The notes below the pieces were generated by a model that was not told the origin of the DNA, made no database searches, and was given only the letters and a program-made list of their open reading frames with translations. 64,000 nucleotides of DNA from Acidobacteriota bacterium (GTDB taxonomy: Bacteria; Acidobacteriota; Thermoanaerobaculia; Multivoradales; SZUA-115), in assembly GCA_024277255.1 (NCBI GenBank), contig JAJRVQ010000124.1, forward strand, positions 80,806-144,805, given 5' to 3'. How positions within the stretch are numbered: the first letter of the stretch is position 1; each line of letters begins with the position of its first letter. The position numbers and the translations under genes are program-made. Positions 1-9,389 of this stretch are shown here, piece after piece.

Positions 1-1610
1 TTGAGGTCGGGAGTCGGTAGCGGGACGACGCGAAAGGGCTCCCAGCTGCCGGCTGACAGACGGCGATGCAGCGCCAGGGCGCCGCGCGAGGCTTCGCCGA
101 TCAGCCGGCCGTAGCCGCGGGCGTTGAGCGGCAGCACCTTGTGCGACATCGACACCGCGGCGGCGGCGGCGCCCGGTTTCGATCCCTCGAAGATGAAGCG
201 GCCGATGTAGCCCCACTCGGAGACTCCGCGGTGGAAAAGGTAAGGGGCATCGACGGCGACCAGATCGCGGCCGCGGCTGTCGGCGAAACTGATCGCCCCC
301 GCGGGGTAGGGGATAAAGCCCAGCTTGTGCGGATCGATGGTGATCGAGTCGGTTCGCTCGATGGCGCACAGGGCTCGGTAGACTCCTTCCTCCGGCCAGA
401 TTTCGGGAGCGTAGTCGGCGAGTGCCGCGCCGTAGTCGCGGCGGCTGCCGTCGCCATCGCGGGTGACGGAGATGGCATAGCCGCCCCAGGCCGCGTCGGC
501 GTGCAGGTGAAAAGCCATGCCCAGCTCTTTGGCCGCCCGGGCGCGCACGGCGAGAATTTGATCCACCCGATCGACGGCGCTCTCCTCGGTGGTGCCGACG
601 ACGGTGACGCAAGCGATCACCGGTTGGCGCTCGCCGGCCAATCGCGTCAGGGTCCGCCACAGAGCCTCCGGATCCATGCGGAAGCGCTCGTCGACCGGGA
701 TATGCACCAGGTGAGCGCCGCCGATGCCGAGCGAGTGACAGATCTTCCCCCAGGAATAGTGGGCGGTGGACGGCACCAGGACGACCGCCGGAGGCAGGTT
801 GTCACCGAAGACCTTCGACAGGCGGCGGCCGAACTCCTGGTAACCCAAGGTGGAGAGCGAATGGCGGGAGATGGCGGTCAACTTCTCTTCGTCGTCGACC
901 GCTTGGCGCAGTGCCTCGGCGGCGTCAAGGGTGCAGGTGGGGCCCAGGTTGAGCAGTTGCCAGAGGTCGAGGTCGAGGAGGTTGGCCGGCTGGTCGTCGG
1001 GGCAGTGGACGGTGAGCGAGTCGAGCCCCAGCTCTTCGGCCGCCCAGCGCAGAGCGACCGGCAGGTATTTGACGCTGCGCGCCACCCACAGGGCCTCGAA
1101 GTTGGCGACCGTGCCGCCGGAGGTCAGGTGGCCCCATTGCCGGGCGGGGTCGTAACCCACCATCGCCGCCAGCTGCTCCGCCACTTCCAGCTCCATGCGC
1201 GAGGTGACCGGTGAAGACTCGGCGGCGACGTTGTTGGGGTTGTAAAGCATGGTGGCGAAGTAGCCGATCAAGCTGGCCATCGTCAGGTCGGAGCACATGT
1301 GGCCGATGTAGCGCGGACTGAAGAAGGGCACGCCGCCCTTGAGTTCGGCCAGTAGCGACATCAGCTCCTCCGAAAGGGCCGAGATCGAACGCTCGTAGGA
1401 GGGGCTGTTCTTTTCGACCTCATGGACCCGGAAGCCGTCTTCAGGATGGAAATTCCGACGCCAGAAGACGTGATCGCGAAAGGCTTCGAGCAACAGACGC
1501 TCGAAGACGGCGGCGTTCTCGCCTTTGGGTCCGAGGAAAAGGGAGCGCAGGTCGATCTCGTGATCGCCTGCGTCTCGGGATCCGAGGTGGGAGGTGGATT
1601 CAGTTCTCAT
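1..1610 (-). CDS. PLP-dependent group II decarboxylase (3' end outside window)
   Basis: About 536 codons are visible from an ATG at 1610, and the frame stays open through the left edge, so the C-terminus is missing. The translation carries the group II pyridoxal-phosphate decarboxylase signature: a HADAAWGG stretch near residue 370, where His stacks on PLP and Asp binds the pyridine nitrogen, and TIDPHKLG near residue 427, where Lys forms the Schiff base. The preceding SSGGT-like region (HLTSGGTVAN) matches the phosphate-binding part. The family includes aromatic amino acid, glutamate and aspartate decarboxylases; substrate cannot be assigned from sequence. No signal peptide is seen, so it should act in the cytoplasm. 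It is divergent from the small gene that starts at 1729. Confidence 0.85.
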   Translation of the reverse strand, partial: MRTESTSHLGSRDAGDHEIDLRSLFLGPKGENAAVFERLLLEAFRDHVFWRRNFHPEDGFRVHEVEKNSPSYERSISALSEELMSLLAELKGGVPFFSPRYIGHMCSDLTMASLIGYFATMLYNPNNVAAESSPVTSRMELEVAEQLAAMVGYDPARQWGHLTSGGTVANFEALWVARSVKYLPVALRWAAEELGLDSLTVHCPDDQPANLLDLDLWQLLNLGPTCTLDAAEALRQAVDDEEKLTAISRHSLSTLGYQEFGRRLSKVFGDNLPPAVVLVPSTAHYSWGKICHSLGIGGAHLVHIPVDERFRMDPEALWRTLTRLAGERQPVIACVTVVGTTEESAVDRVDQILAVRARAAKELGMAFHLHADAAWGGYAISVTRDGDGSRRDYGAALADYAPEIWPEEGVYRALCAIERTDSITIDPHKLGFIPYPAGAISFADSRGRDLVAVDAPYLFHRGVSEWGYIGRFIFEGSKPGAAAAAVSMSHKVLPLNARGYGRLIGEASRGALALHRRLSAGSWEPFRVVPLPTPDL

Positions 1611-1728
1611 GCGCGTATCGCTCATCCGGAGTTGGTTGTGGGTGTCGAGGTCGGTCGCTGGAGTGGCGGGCAGCTTATCGCCACTTCGACTTCTCTGGTT
1701 GGCCCTCGCGTTGACGTATGCTTCGGCG

Positions 1729-2238
1729 ATGAATGCGGAACCCAACGCTACACCCCTGGTGTTTTGCCGTGACCTGCCTGCGGGGATGCTGGCCCGGCTG
1801 TTCGCCCGCTTTGACCTCGCCCTGCACCAGGTGGGTGAAGGTGAGCCCATCCCAGGCACCTATTGGGGAGAGCCCGAGGCGGGGATTCTAGGTCCGGAGA
1901 TCTATGTGCGAGGCGACACGCCGCTTCATTCGGCGTTGCACGAAGGGTGTCACCTGATCTGCGCCGACGCCGGCCGCCGGGCCCATGTGAAGGCCGACAT
2001 CGGTGGTGACTACGCGGAGGAAAACGGCGTCTGTTACCTCCAACTCCTCCTTGCCGACGAGTTGGAGGAAGTTGGCGTAGCGCGCCTCGCCGCCGACATG
2101 GACAGTTGGGGCTACACCTTCCGCCTCGGTTCGACGATGGCCTGGTTTGAGCAGGATGCCGCCGATGCCCGAGCTTGGCTCGAAGCTGAGGGGTTGGTCG
2201 ATAGCTTGGGGAAGCCAACTTGGCGGTTGCGTTGCTGA
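1729..2238 (+). CDS. Small protein with HEGCH metal-binding-like motif, unknown function
   Basis: A 169-residue protein if the ATG at 1729 is used. The frame is open further upstream, but that part overlaps the start of the divergent decarboxylase and has an implausible composition. The core reads LHEGCHLICAD at residues 70-80. It resembles a zinc-protease HExxH helix with H71 and H75, and an acidic EEN follows about 25 residues later. This layout recalls minimal peptidase-like domains, but no family is recognised with confidence. No signal peptide follows from the chosen start. The stop lies inside a strong inverted repeat shared with the convergent PKD gene. Confidence 0.6.
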   Translation: MNAEPNATPLVFCRDLPAGMLARLFARFDLALHQVGEGEPIPGTYWGEPEAGILGPEIYVRGDTPLHSALHEGCHLICADAGRRAHVKADIGGDYAEENGVCYLQLLLADELEEVGVARLAADMDSWGYTFRLGSTMAWFEQDAADARAWLEAEGLVDSLGKPTWRLRC

Positions 2239-2254
2239 GAGCGCAACCGCCAAG
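2219..2254. terminator. Bidirectional terminator-like hairpin
   Basis: A perfect 13-bp inverted repeat (arms 2219-2231 and 2242-2254, 10-nt loop) sits exactly between two convergent genes ending at 2238 and 2264. There is no long T run on either side, so termination strength is uncertain. Confidence 0.6.
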
Positions 2255-2263
2255 GCCGGACCT

Positions 2264-5041
2264 CTAGGGTACGGACTCCGACCAGGCTGAGATGTCGCCG
2301 GCTTCGAAGCCGTCGGCGAAGATGAAGGAGCCGCTGACGGCGATGGAGACGGCTGCCGTACCTTGGTAGCCGGCGCATTGGCCGTCGGTCGGCGTCGCCC
2401 GTAGCGTCTTGGCGCCGGTGGTCGGGAAGGAGAGGTTGATCGTCGATCCGCTGGCCGAACCGGAGATGGTCGCGTCCTCCACGCTCCACTGCCAGACGCT
2501 CGGAGCCGGCGTGCAGTTGGTGGCGGTCACCGTGAAGGTCAGCGGTTGGCCGACCTCGCCGTTGGTGGGGCCGGCAACGCTGATGCTGGGCAGCGGCAGG
2601 GTGGCGCCGGAGATCGAGATCTGTTGGTGGGTGAAGACATCGGACTCGGTGCCACGACGTACGCGCACCGCCGGGGAAAAGTTGCCGGTGGTGTAGTAGG
2701 TGTGGATGGTGATCGGTGCCGGGTTGTCGATCGACTCGTAGGTGCCGTCGCCATCCCAGTCGTAGTCGTAGAAATCCGGGTTGCCCTGGGACATGTCGAC
2801 GAAGGTGATCATCACGCCGGTGTCTGAAAAACAGCCGAGACCGTTGCAGAAGATCCCCTGCGCGTCGAATTGGGCGACCAACGGAGTGGTGTTGGTGATG
2901 GTCACCGAGGTCGCACTGGAGGCCAGCGCCGCGGTGACGCAATTGCGGATCTCGACCGTCACCGAGTAGGTGTTGGCCGTCGTGTAGGTATGGCTCGGCT
3001 GCGGGCCGGCGACGGGGTCTGAAGTCCACACCGGCGGTGTGCCGTCGCCGAAGTCCCAGCGCCATTCGGTGGCGCCGGTCGATTGGATCTGAAAGTCCAC
3101 CAGGCCGCTGGTGAAGGGTGGACCATTGAGTGTCTCGGGTGCGTTACCGGGGCTGGTGAAGGCGAGTGCCGGCAGCGGGTTGAGGGTCACGCTCGGGCTG
3201 GTGGCCATGGCGTTGCCGCTGCTGTTGGTGACCGTCACCGTCGCCGTGTATTGACCAGCGGCGAAGCCGGTGGAGCCCCAAATGAAGGGGTTGACGTTGC
3301 CCCCGGTTGCCACCGTTCCGCCTGCATCCTCGACATCCCAGCCGAGGGTCAGCGGCGCCAAGCCGGTGACGCTGTTGGCGGTGAAGGTGATCGGCTGGCA
3401 GATCAGGGCTGGGTTGGGTGAGGCGGAGACCGAAGCGACGCTCGGTGTCGGATCGAGAACGTCCAGCTGTTGGGTGATCGAGTCGGAGCCAAAGGCGTTG
3501 CTCACGGCGAGGGTGACGCTCTTGAGGCCGGTGGAGTTGAAGACGACGTTCTGCGGATCGGGGCTGGCCGAGGTGGCGGGTGTTGCGTCCTGGAAGGTCC
3601 AGGCGAAGGTGGTGGGCCCGCCGCTCGAAGTGTCGATGAAGTCGATCGGCTCGCCTTGATAGATCTGTGCCGGCGAGTGAGTGAAATTGGCCGCGGGGGC
3701 GCTGGTGGTCAGCTGATGCACGTCGAAGATGTTGAATGCCGCGCGGTAGAAATACTGCCCCTTGAACTTGCCGACACGGCCGGCGGTGTTGTTGAAGCCG
3801 GTGGGATTGCGCCGGTAGTACCAACCCCAATAACCGGTGGTCTGGCCGTTGACCAGGCCGTCCGACGGAGTGACGTCACTCGGTGCGTTCGGGTTGGTGA
3901 CGTCGTAGAGCCACTCGTTCTGGGTCAGCTGCGAGCAAAGATTGACCGTACCAATGTAGATGAAGTCGCGGCCGTTGCCCTGCGAATAGGTGACGAAGAA
4001 CTCCGAGCCGCCTCCGGGTAGATTCTGCGACCAAATCATCGGTCCGATGGCGGTGCAAGAGCCGGTGGCCAGGCAGCTCATGTCGTAGATTCGAGCTTGC
4101 GTGCCACCACTGCGGTTGGTCATCATTCCCAGGTAGTAGTTCGATCCCTTTTGCCACAGCGCCACGCCGTAGACGAAGTCTGAGCCCAGGGCGGTAAAGA
4201 GGAGTTGCGGTGAGGAGGGGTTGGCGACGTTGTAGAACTCGAGGCCGAAGTTGAAGGCGCCGGAGGAGAAGACCAAGAAGTTGCCGGCGCCGTCGATGTA
4301 GGAGACGTCGTTGCGCGAGCCGAGTTTGCCGAGATAGGGGCCGCAGCTGCTCTGCGCCGGGGTGTTGTCGACGCATTTGGCGCCGAGGTTCTTGGCGGTG
4401 GTCAGGTTGTAGGCGGTCACTCCCCGGTTGCGGGTAGCGAGAAAGGCGTAGTCCGAGGAGCCGATGTGGGGGGAATAGACCTGCAGAGCGTTGCGCTCCT
4501 TGTCGGCGTACTTGGCCACCGGGCTGGAACGGTTGGTGGTGTCGAAGACGCTCAGCCCGCTGTCGTTAACCAACGCTATGGCGAGCACGTTGTCGTTGCC
4601 GGGAGGCGCGTCTAGATCGCGCACCGGGTTCTTCTCTTCGTTGAAGCCGGCCTTCCAGTAGGGAAAACTGTTGCGGCCCAGGACCACCAGCCGTGACGGG
4701 TCGCCGGCGTTGGCACCGCCGATGTCCCAGACTTGCAGGCCGAAGTTGATGGCGGTGAATATGGTATTGCCTTCGATGTCGAGCGACATCCAACGGGGTT
4801 CCGTCTCGTTGTAGGGGCCGGTGATCGGGTTGAAGTTGCTGTTGTCGCGCTCGGGGGGCAGCTGACCCACGTCGACAGCTTCCAACTCGCCCCACAGAGA
4901 GGACGGCGCTCCGGAAGCCGGTGAGCGGCAGAGGATGAACTGGCAAGTGGAGTCGGTGCAGGTTCCGGCCAGCGCCGGAGGGGAGGGTACGAGAGAGGCG
5001 AGAAGTCCCAAAAAAAGGAAGGGACGAATCATCTTTGACAT
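2264..5041 (-). CDS. Secreted beta-propeller-like protein with PKD/Ig-like repeats
   Basis: A 925-residue exported protein. Residues 1-25 form a Sec signal peptide ending PALA-G. Residues 50-440 contain repeated FTAINFGLQVWDIGG-like blades typical of LVIVD/choice-of-anchor propellers. From about residue 447 onward come four to five PKD or Ig-like domains, with WRWDFGDGTPP near residue 665 as the clearest PKD signature. The last 15 residues contain DGFEAGDISAWS, a short C-terminal motif that I recognise from many exported proteins of Acidobacteriota and some Proteobacteria; its role is unknown. Many Cys residues suggest disulfides. It probably acts outside the cell or at its surface, perhaps in adhesion or carbohydrate/protein binding. 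It is monocistronic, with a 259-bp region upstream. Confidence 0.85.
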   Translation of the reverse strand: MSKMIRPFLFLGLLASLVPSPPALAGTCTDSTCQFILCRSPASGAPSSLWGELEAVDVGQLPPERDNSNFNPITGPYNETEPRWMSLDIEGNTIFTAINFGLQVWDIGGANAGDPSRLVVLGRNSFPYWKAGFNEEKNPVRDLDAPPGNDNVLAIALVNDSGLSVFDTTNRSSPVAKYADKERNALQVYSPHIGSSDYAFLATRNRGVTAYNLTTAKNLGAKCVDNTPAQSSCGPYLGKLGSRNDVSYIDGAGNFLVFSSGAFNFGLEFYNVANPSSPQLLFTALGSDFVYGVALWQKGSNYYLGMMTNRSGGTQARIYDMSCLATGSCTAIGPMIWSQNLPGGGSEFFVTYSQGNGRDFIYIGTVNLCSQLTQNEWLYDVTNPNAPSDVTPSDGLVNGQTTGYWGWYYRRNPTGFNNTAGRVGKFKGQYFYRAAFNIFDVHQLTTSAPAANFTHSPAQIYQGEPIDFIDTSSGGPTTFAWTFQDATPATSASPDPQNVVFNSTGLKSVTLAVSNAFGSDSITQQLDVLDPTPSVASVSASPNPALICQPITFTANSVTGLAPLTLGWDVEDAGGTVATGGNVNPFIWGSTGFAAGQYTATVTVTNSSGNAMATSPSVTLNPLPALAFTSPGNAPETLNGPPFTSGLVDFQIQSTGATEWRWDFGDGTPPVWTSDPVAGPQPSHTYTTANTYSVTVEIRNCVTAALASSATSVTITNTTPLVAQFDAQGIFCNGLGCFSDTGVMITFVDMSQGNPDFYDYDWDGDGTYESIDNPAPITIHTYYTTGNFSPAVRVRRGTESDVFTHQQISISGATLPLPSISVAGPTNGEVGQPLTFTVTATNCTPAPSVWQWSVEDATISGSASGSTINLSFPTTGAKTLRATPTDGQCAGYQGTAAVSIAVSGSFIFADGFEAGDISAWSESVP

Positions 5042-5300
5042 GGTGGGGGGCTCCTAAGTGAGGCTAAGGAGGATGCTGGAGTGAGCGTTGAACACTCGCG
5101 GGGAACGATGGGGCAGTCGAAATGAGGCTACCTGTTCGGGATGAACTCAGAGTGAATACGGTTTCCGCTGAAGAGATAGATGCCAGGAAGGAGAGGAGAG
5201 CCCGGAACTGATATGTGAGCTTAGCATGAGGTTGCGGTGGTCTGGCAAGTAGTGAGTTGCTGAGCGGGGCGTCCGGCGAACCCGGTAGGATGGCGCCGCG

Positions 5301-6047
5301 ATGTGTACGGCAACCTGGCTCTGGGACGACCAAGGATACTGGCTTTTCTTCAACCGTGACGAGCGCCGCCGGCGCAAGCGTGCCGAGCCGCCGGCGCGGT
5401 ACGAGGTGGATGGTCTCTCCTACCTGGCGCCGCGCGACGGTGATGCCGGCGGAACCTGGCTGGCGGTCAGCGAACTGGGGCTGTCGCTTGCCCTGCTGAA
5501 TTACTACGACGCCCCTGCCTTGGAGGCCCCCGTCGAGGGTGCTTTCACCAGCCGCGGGATGTTGGTCGCTTCGCTGGTGGCGGCGCCGGGCCTGGCTGAA
5601 GTGGAGCGGCGGCTCTCGACGCTCGATCTACTCTGCTATCGCCCATTCACTTTGCTGGCGTTGACGCCGTCCTCGGCAGCTCTCTTTGAATGGACCGGCA
5701 ATGGTCTGAGCCGGCATCCGGAGCCGGTGCCTCGCCTGCTCAGCTCCTCCGGTTTCGATGCACCGACCGCTGAGCGGCTGCGCCGAGAGCTTCTCTCCAC
5801 GGTGGACGCGGACTCCGCGGCCGAGCTGAGACGATTCCACGCTTCCCACCGTCCGCAACGGGGTGCCTTCTCACCGTGCATGCATCGCGACGACGCCTCC
5901 ACGGTGAGTTTCAGTAGGGTCCGAGTGCGTTGCCGGCGAGTTTCCTTCGAGTATGCGGACGGACCGCCTTGCGTCACCGCACTCGCCGAGCCGGTAGAGC
6001 TCGATCGGCGGTGGCCGGTGGAGATGGCGCAAGAGGTCAGCCGCTGA
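5301..6047 (+). CDS. NRDE family protein (TANGO2-like)
   Basis: A 248-residue protein starting MCTATWLW and carrying FNRDER at residues 17-22. These are the two hallmarks of the NRDE/TANGO2 family, where the N-terminal Cys follows Met and may become an Ntn-type nucleophile. The family has been linked to acyl-CoA, lipid or heme handling, but no reaction is firmly established. Length is close to the bacterial family norm. Its 3' end overlaps the convergent fusion gene by 11 bp. From memory, NRDE proteins often sit near DinB-like proteins and acyltransferases in other bacteria; here those lie on the opposite strand 3-4 kb away. Confidence 0.85.
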   Translation: MCTATWLWDDQGYWLFFNRDERRRRKRAEPPARYEVDGLSYLAPRDGDAGGTWLAVSELGLSLALLNYYDAPALEAPVEGAFTSRGMLVASLVAAPGLAEVERRLSTLDLLCYRPFTLLALTPSSAALFEWTGNGLSRHPEPVPRLLSSSGFDAPTAERLRRELLSTVDADSAAELRRFHASHRPQRGAFSPCMHRDDASTVSFSRVRVRCRRVSFEYADGPPCVTALAEPVELDRRWPVEMAQEVSR

Positions 6048-8727
6048 GCGAGCCCTCCTCGGGATGGTCGCCGGCCTGGCGCCGATAGCCTCGCAGTGCT
6101 CTGAACAGCTGGCCGATCGAGGTGGGTTCGACGCCCGCGGCACGGTGTTGGGCACCGATCTCGAAGGCGAGGCGCCACTGCTGGCGCAGCGTGGACCAGG
6201 CGTAGGCGAGGCTGTGGCGTGGATCGTAGATGTGGGTTGCCTCCGAGGTGACTCCGTTGAGTTCGATGAGCTTGAACTCGCCACGACGGAAGGCTTCGGC
6301 GGAGGCGGCGCGCAGATCGTAACGGCCGAAGGAGAAGCCGGCGAAGCCGCGGCTCAGCCGCTCGATGGCAGCCTCCAACCGGGGAGTGCGGTGGTGTGCT
6401 CCATCGAGGAAAATCGCCCCGCGGCAGTGGGTGCCCAACTCGGCGAGCGCCACTTCCTCACCTGCCGCCGGCACACGGTCGGGATCGCTGAGGCGATCGA
6501 GATAGAGGTCGGCGAGGATCACCGCGCGTCGATCGGCGGCCACCAGGCGCTCGATCGTACTCTCGCCGTCGCCGGTGAGTCGGGGCAAGATTTTCTCGGT
6601 GATCGAGAAGATGCAACCCTCGCTCGCACCCGGTTTACGGAAGTAGAAGACGCCGAACTCAGGGCCGGATAGATACTCCTGAGCCAGGACCGGACCTCGG
6701 TTGCGATCCAAGTATCGGGCCACCTGGTGAGGGTCGCGGGCGATCACCACACCGGAACCTCGTTGCCCAACATCAGGCTTGAGGACGATGGGGAAGTCGA
6801 GTCCGTTGGCTGAACGGAACTGCTCGACCAGCGCCAGCCGCCGGGCAGCTTGGGCTTCCTCATCGCTCGGCGGGATCAGGGCCCAGTGAGGCAGGTGGCG
6901 ACTTTCCTCTCGGTGGAGGCTGAGGATCTGTGACTTCGACTCACCGATGAAGCCGCCGGTGGGAATACCGGGATTCGCCGCGGTGAACAGGGTCGGGCAA
7001 CGATGGCGGACGCCGAGCCAGAGGACGTGGAGAACGACCGGCGGATAGAACAGCCAGGGAGGCCAGAACTCCCACCGGCTCCACCGCCGCCAGCTGCCCA
7101 CCAACCGGCGGCGCCCGCGCCAGGTAAACAGCGGCAAGACCAGCTTGCGCAGCACAAGAAGGAAGGCGACGGCCAAGAGAAGAAGCAACCAGCCGTGGCG
7201 TTGCAGCTCTTCGAAGCGGTCGATCACCTCCGCACCGAACCAGCGTGACAAAGCGACCAGCATGGGAGTCCACACCGCGGCGGCGAGGAAGAAGAAGCCG
7301 GCGAAGAAGAGAAAACGGGTACGCAACAGGCCGGCCGCGAAGTAGGTTGGAAGGCGCGCTCCCGGCAGGAAGCGAGAGAGGAAGATCACCGCCGCGCCGC
7401 GCCGTTGAAACCAGGCCGAGCTGCGCTGGACGGCGGCCTCGGTGACCCACCACTTGAACGGTGGCAGACGCAACGCGGGCCGACCGAGCCAGCGACCTGC
7501 CCAGAAGAGCATCATGTCGCCAACGTAGATGCCGGCGAAACAGGCGAAGGCGGCGGGCAGAAAGTCGATACGGCCTTGGGCTACCAGCAGACCGGCACCG
7601 ACGCAGGTCAGATCCTCACTGACCAGGGTGGCCAGCGCCAGCAGGACCATGATGACGATCAGACTCAGACCGGCCAGCGGCGGCAAGGAGCGTGAATCGA
7701 AAGGCGCCGCGGCCTCGGTGAGTTGTTGGGGTGTGGCATCGGCTCGCCGCGGGGCGGAGCCCTGCTCGACCGCGGCGATGAACTCGGCGATGTCGGGGGC
7801 GATCCTTTCTCCGCCGGCGAAGATGTAGAAGTGCGATGAGTCGAGCATCAGCAGCCGGCTTTGCGGAACCAGCCGGTGATGCTCGCGGGCCGCCGCCGGC
7901 GGCACCAACGGGTCCTCTGCACCATGGATGATCAACATCGGCGGCTCGAAAGCTGCGAGCACCGAGCGCAGCGGGCGCTGGTCGGTGTCGAAGAAGTTGC
8001 GGGCGTAAGGCTTGCCCAGCATAGAGCGGTCGAGCCGGCCGAAGTGGGGTAGCGCCCAGAGCGCTGTTTGTACCGCCGACAGCTGCAAGGCGTGGAGCAG
8101 GTGGTTCATCGGATAGCTGCCGAGTAGCTCCATCTCCTGCACGCCGATCGAGGAGAGCAGGGTCATCGAGGCGACGCGGCTCGGCGCCAGCCGGTAGATC
8201 TCCAGCGCCACGCCACCACCCATGCTGAAACCCAGCAGGTGTGCTCGCTCGATGCCCAGTTGGTCCATCAGCGCCAACGAGTAACGAGCGTGGGCCAGGA
8301 TGGAGTAGTCGGGTACCTGTCGCGAAGAGGCGCCGAAGCCGGGCAGATCGGGGGCGATCGAGCGAATACCGTGGTTGGCCAGGGCGGGAGCGAGGGTCGA
8401 GAAGTCGCGGTGGCTACCGGGGCTGCCGTGCAGCATCAGCAGCGGCAACGCCGGTTGCTCGGCGCCATCCGTCAATCTACCGGCGGCCCCTCCCCACTCA
8501 CGGAAGGCCAGGCGCACGCCAGGGGACTGCTCGCTCTCCGGCCGCGCGCCGGCTGAATCCTGTACCGCAACCTCGACCGCGGACACCTCCGGCCCCAGTG
8601 GCGGATCCTCGTCGCCGGCGAAGAAGCGCCACAGGCTCGACAGGGCGAGCAGCACCAGGTAACCGAGGGCAAGCCAGCGCAGGGCGCGGCGGCGCCTGCC
8701 GGTATTTGCCGCACGGAGGGCAGCCAT
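6037..8727 (-). CDS. Three-domain fusion: alpha/beta hydrolase + DedA/VTT membrane domain + ATP-grasp
   Basis: An 896-residue protein. Residues 1-45 hold a basic N-terminus and one membrane segment. Residues 50-310 are an alpha/beta hydrolase with oxyanion HGSPGS, nucleophile elbow GFSMGG (Ser near 167), HGAEDP acid region and a C-terminal DSSHF His near 297. Residues 350-530 form a VTT/DedA (SNARE-associated) membrane domain with the RFLPGAR signature and several hydrophobic segments. Residues 630-870 form an ATP-grasp domain with VLKPDVGQRGSG and the metal-site-like FKLIELNG. VTT proteins act in phospholipid scrambling or undecaprenyl-phosphate recycling. ATP-grasp enzymes ligate carboxylates to amines or thiols, and the hydrolase could cleave an ester or amide. 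A lipid-modifying or wall-precursor role is plausible but inferred. The 3' end overlaps the convergent NRDE gene. Confidence 0.85.
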   Translation of the reverse strand: MAALRAANTGRRRRALRWLALGYLVLLALSSLWRFFAGDEDPPLGPEVSAVEVAVQDSAGARPESEQSPGVRLAFREWGGAAGRLTDGAEQPALPLLMLHGSPGSHRDFSTLAPALANHGIRSIAPDLPGFGASSRQVPDYSILAHARYSLALMDQLGIERAHLLGFSMGGGVALEIYRLAPSRVASMTLLSSIGVQEMELLGSYPMNHLLHALQLSAVQTALWALPHFGRLDRSMLGKPYARNFFDTDQRPLRSVLAAFEPPMLIIHGAEDPLVPPAAAREHHRLVPQSRLLMLDSSHFYIFAGGERIAPDIAEFIAAVEQGSAPRRADATPQQLTEAAAPFDSRSLPPLAGLSLIVIMVLLALATLVSEDLTCVGAGLLVAQGRIDFLPAAFACFAGIYVGDMMLFWAGRWLGRPALRLPPFKWWVTEAAVQRSSAWFQRRGAAVIFLSRFLPGARLPTYFAAGLLRTRFLFFAGFFFLAAAVWTPMLVALSRWFGAEVIDRFEELQRHGWLLLLLAVAFLLVLRKLVLPLFTWRGRRRLVGSWRRWSRWEFWPPWLFYPPVVLHVLWLGVRHRCPTLFTAANPGIPTGGFIGESKSQILSLHREESRHLPHWALIPPSDEEAQAARRLALVEQFRSANGLDFPIVLKPDVGQRGSGVVIARDPHQVARYLDRNRGPVLAQEYLSGPEFGVFYFRKPGASEGCIFSITEKILPRLTGDGESTIERLVAADRRAVILADLYLDRLSDPDRVPAAGEEVALAELGTHCRGAIFLDGAHHRTPRLEAAIERLSRGFAGFSFGRYDLRAASAEAFRRGEFKLIELNGVTSEATHIYDPRHSLAYAWSTLRQQWRLAFEIGAQHRAAGVEPTSIGQLFRALRGYRRQAGDHPEEGSLSG

Positions 8728-8744
8728 GGTCGAGGCCGGTTCGA

Positions 8745-9266
8745 TCAGCCGCTGACCAGCTGGTGACGGTAGGCGAGGGTGGACGGCGCGACGCCGAAGT
8801 CGGCATCCGGCTCGTAGCCGAGTTGGTGCAGCAGCGCCGAAATCAACGCATAGTGATGGACCGTGTGGCTACGCAAGAACTGTAGCTCGCGTTGCGCCGA
8901 CGAGGTCGCCCAGCACGGTTCCTGATCGAGAAAGCGATTGTCCATCGAGACCCGCAGCGGGCGGTGGTCACCTTCCGGCAAGCGTTCGAGACGCTCCATC
9001 AGCTGGGCGATAAAGTCGGCGGCGTAGCCGCGGTCGACCTCCAGACGCGGATCGCGCGTGCGGGCGTCATAGTCGATCTCACCACGCTCGACACCGTTCA
9101 AGAAACAGGTGTAGAAGTCGAGACAGTGGCGGAAATGGCCGCCCACCGGGCTCATCGGCAGTTGTGGTTGCGCGGTGAAATGGCGGTCATCCAGCTGGCG
9201 CAGCAGATCGAGACCCTGTTGAAGAAAGTGGAGGTTGTCATCTCTCAGACCCTTGAAACTCATCAT
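8745..9266 (-). CDS. DinB-like helical-bundle protein
   Basis: A 173-residue protein from the ATG at 9266. The frame also stays open to a TTG at 9374, giving 209 residues with a non-family N-terminal extension. The family signs are GGHFRHCLDFY in the first third and FLRSHTVHHYALI near the C-terminus. They supply the three His residues that bind a metal in DinB/YfiT proteins. Catalysis is unknown for this branch; thiol-dependent transferase or hydrolase activity is typical of relatives. It lies 17 bp upstream of the fusion gene and 123 bp downstream of the acyltransferase on the same strand, so the three could be co-transcribed. Confidence 0.75.
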   Translation of the reverse strand: MMSFKGLRDDNLHFLQQGLDLLRQLDDRHFTAQPQLPMSPVGGHFRHCLDFYTCFLNGVERGEIDYDARTRDPRLEVDRGYAADFIAQLMERLERLPEGDHRPLRVSMDNRFLDQEPCWATSSAQRELQFLRSHTVHHYALISALLHQLGYEPDADFGVAPSTLAYRHQLVSG

Positions 9267-9389
9267 CTCCCCCAAGACACTCAAGTCTTTTCCAAGACGG
9301 TTGGCTACTCCCAAGGCAGCTGGGCGCAACGGCGCCCAAGGCTCAGAGAGTAGCTCGAATTCGGTGGGCGGCAAAGAGGCGCGGCCAGC

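Noticed and set aside
66..1214. A 382-codon plus-strand frame at the left edge
   Set aside because: The opposite strand encodes a PLP decarboxylase with active-site motifs.
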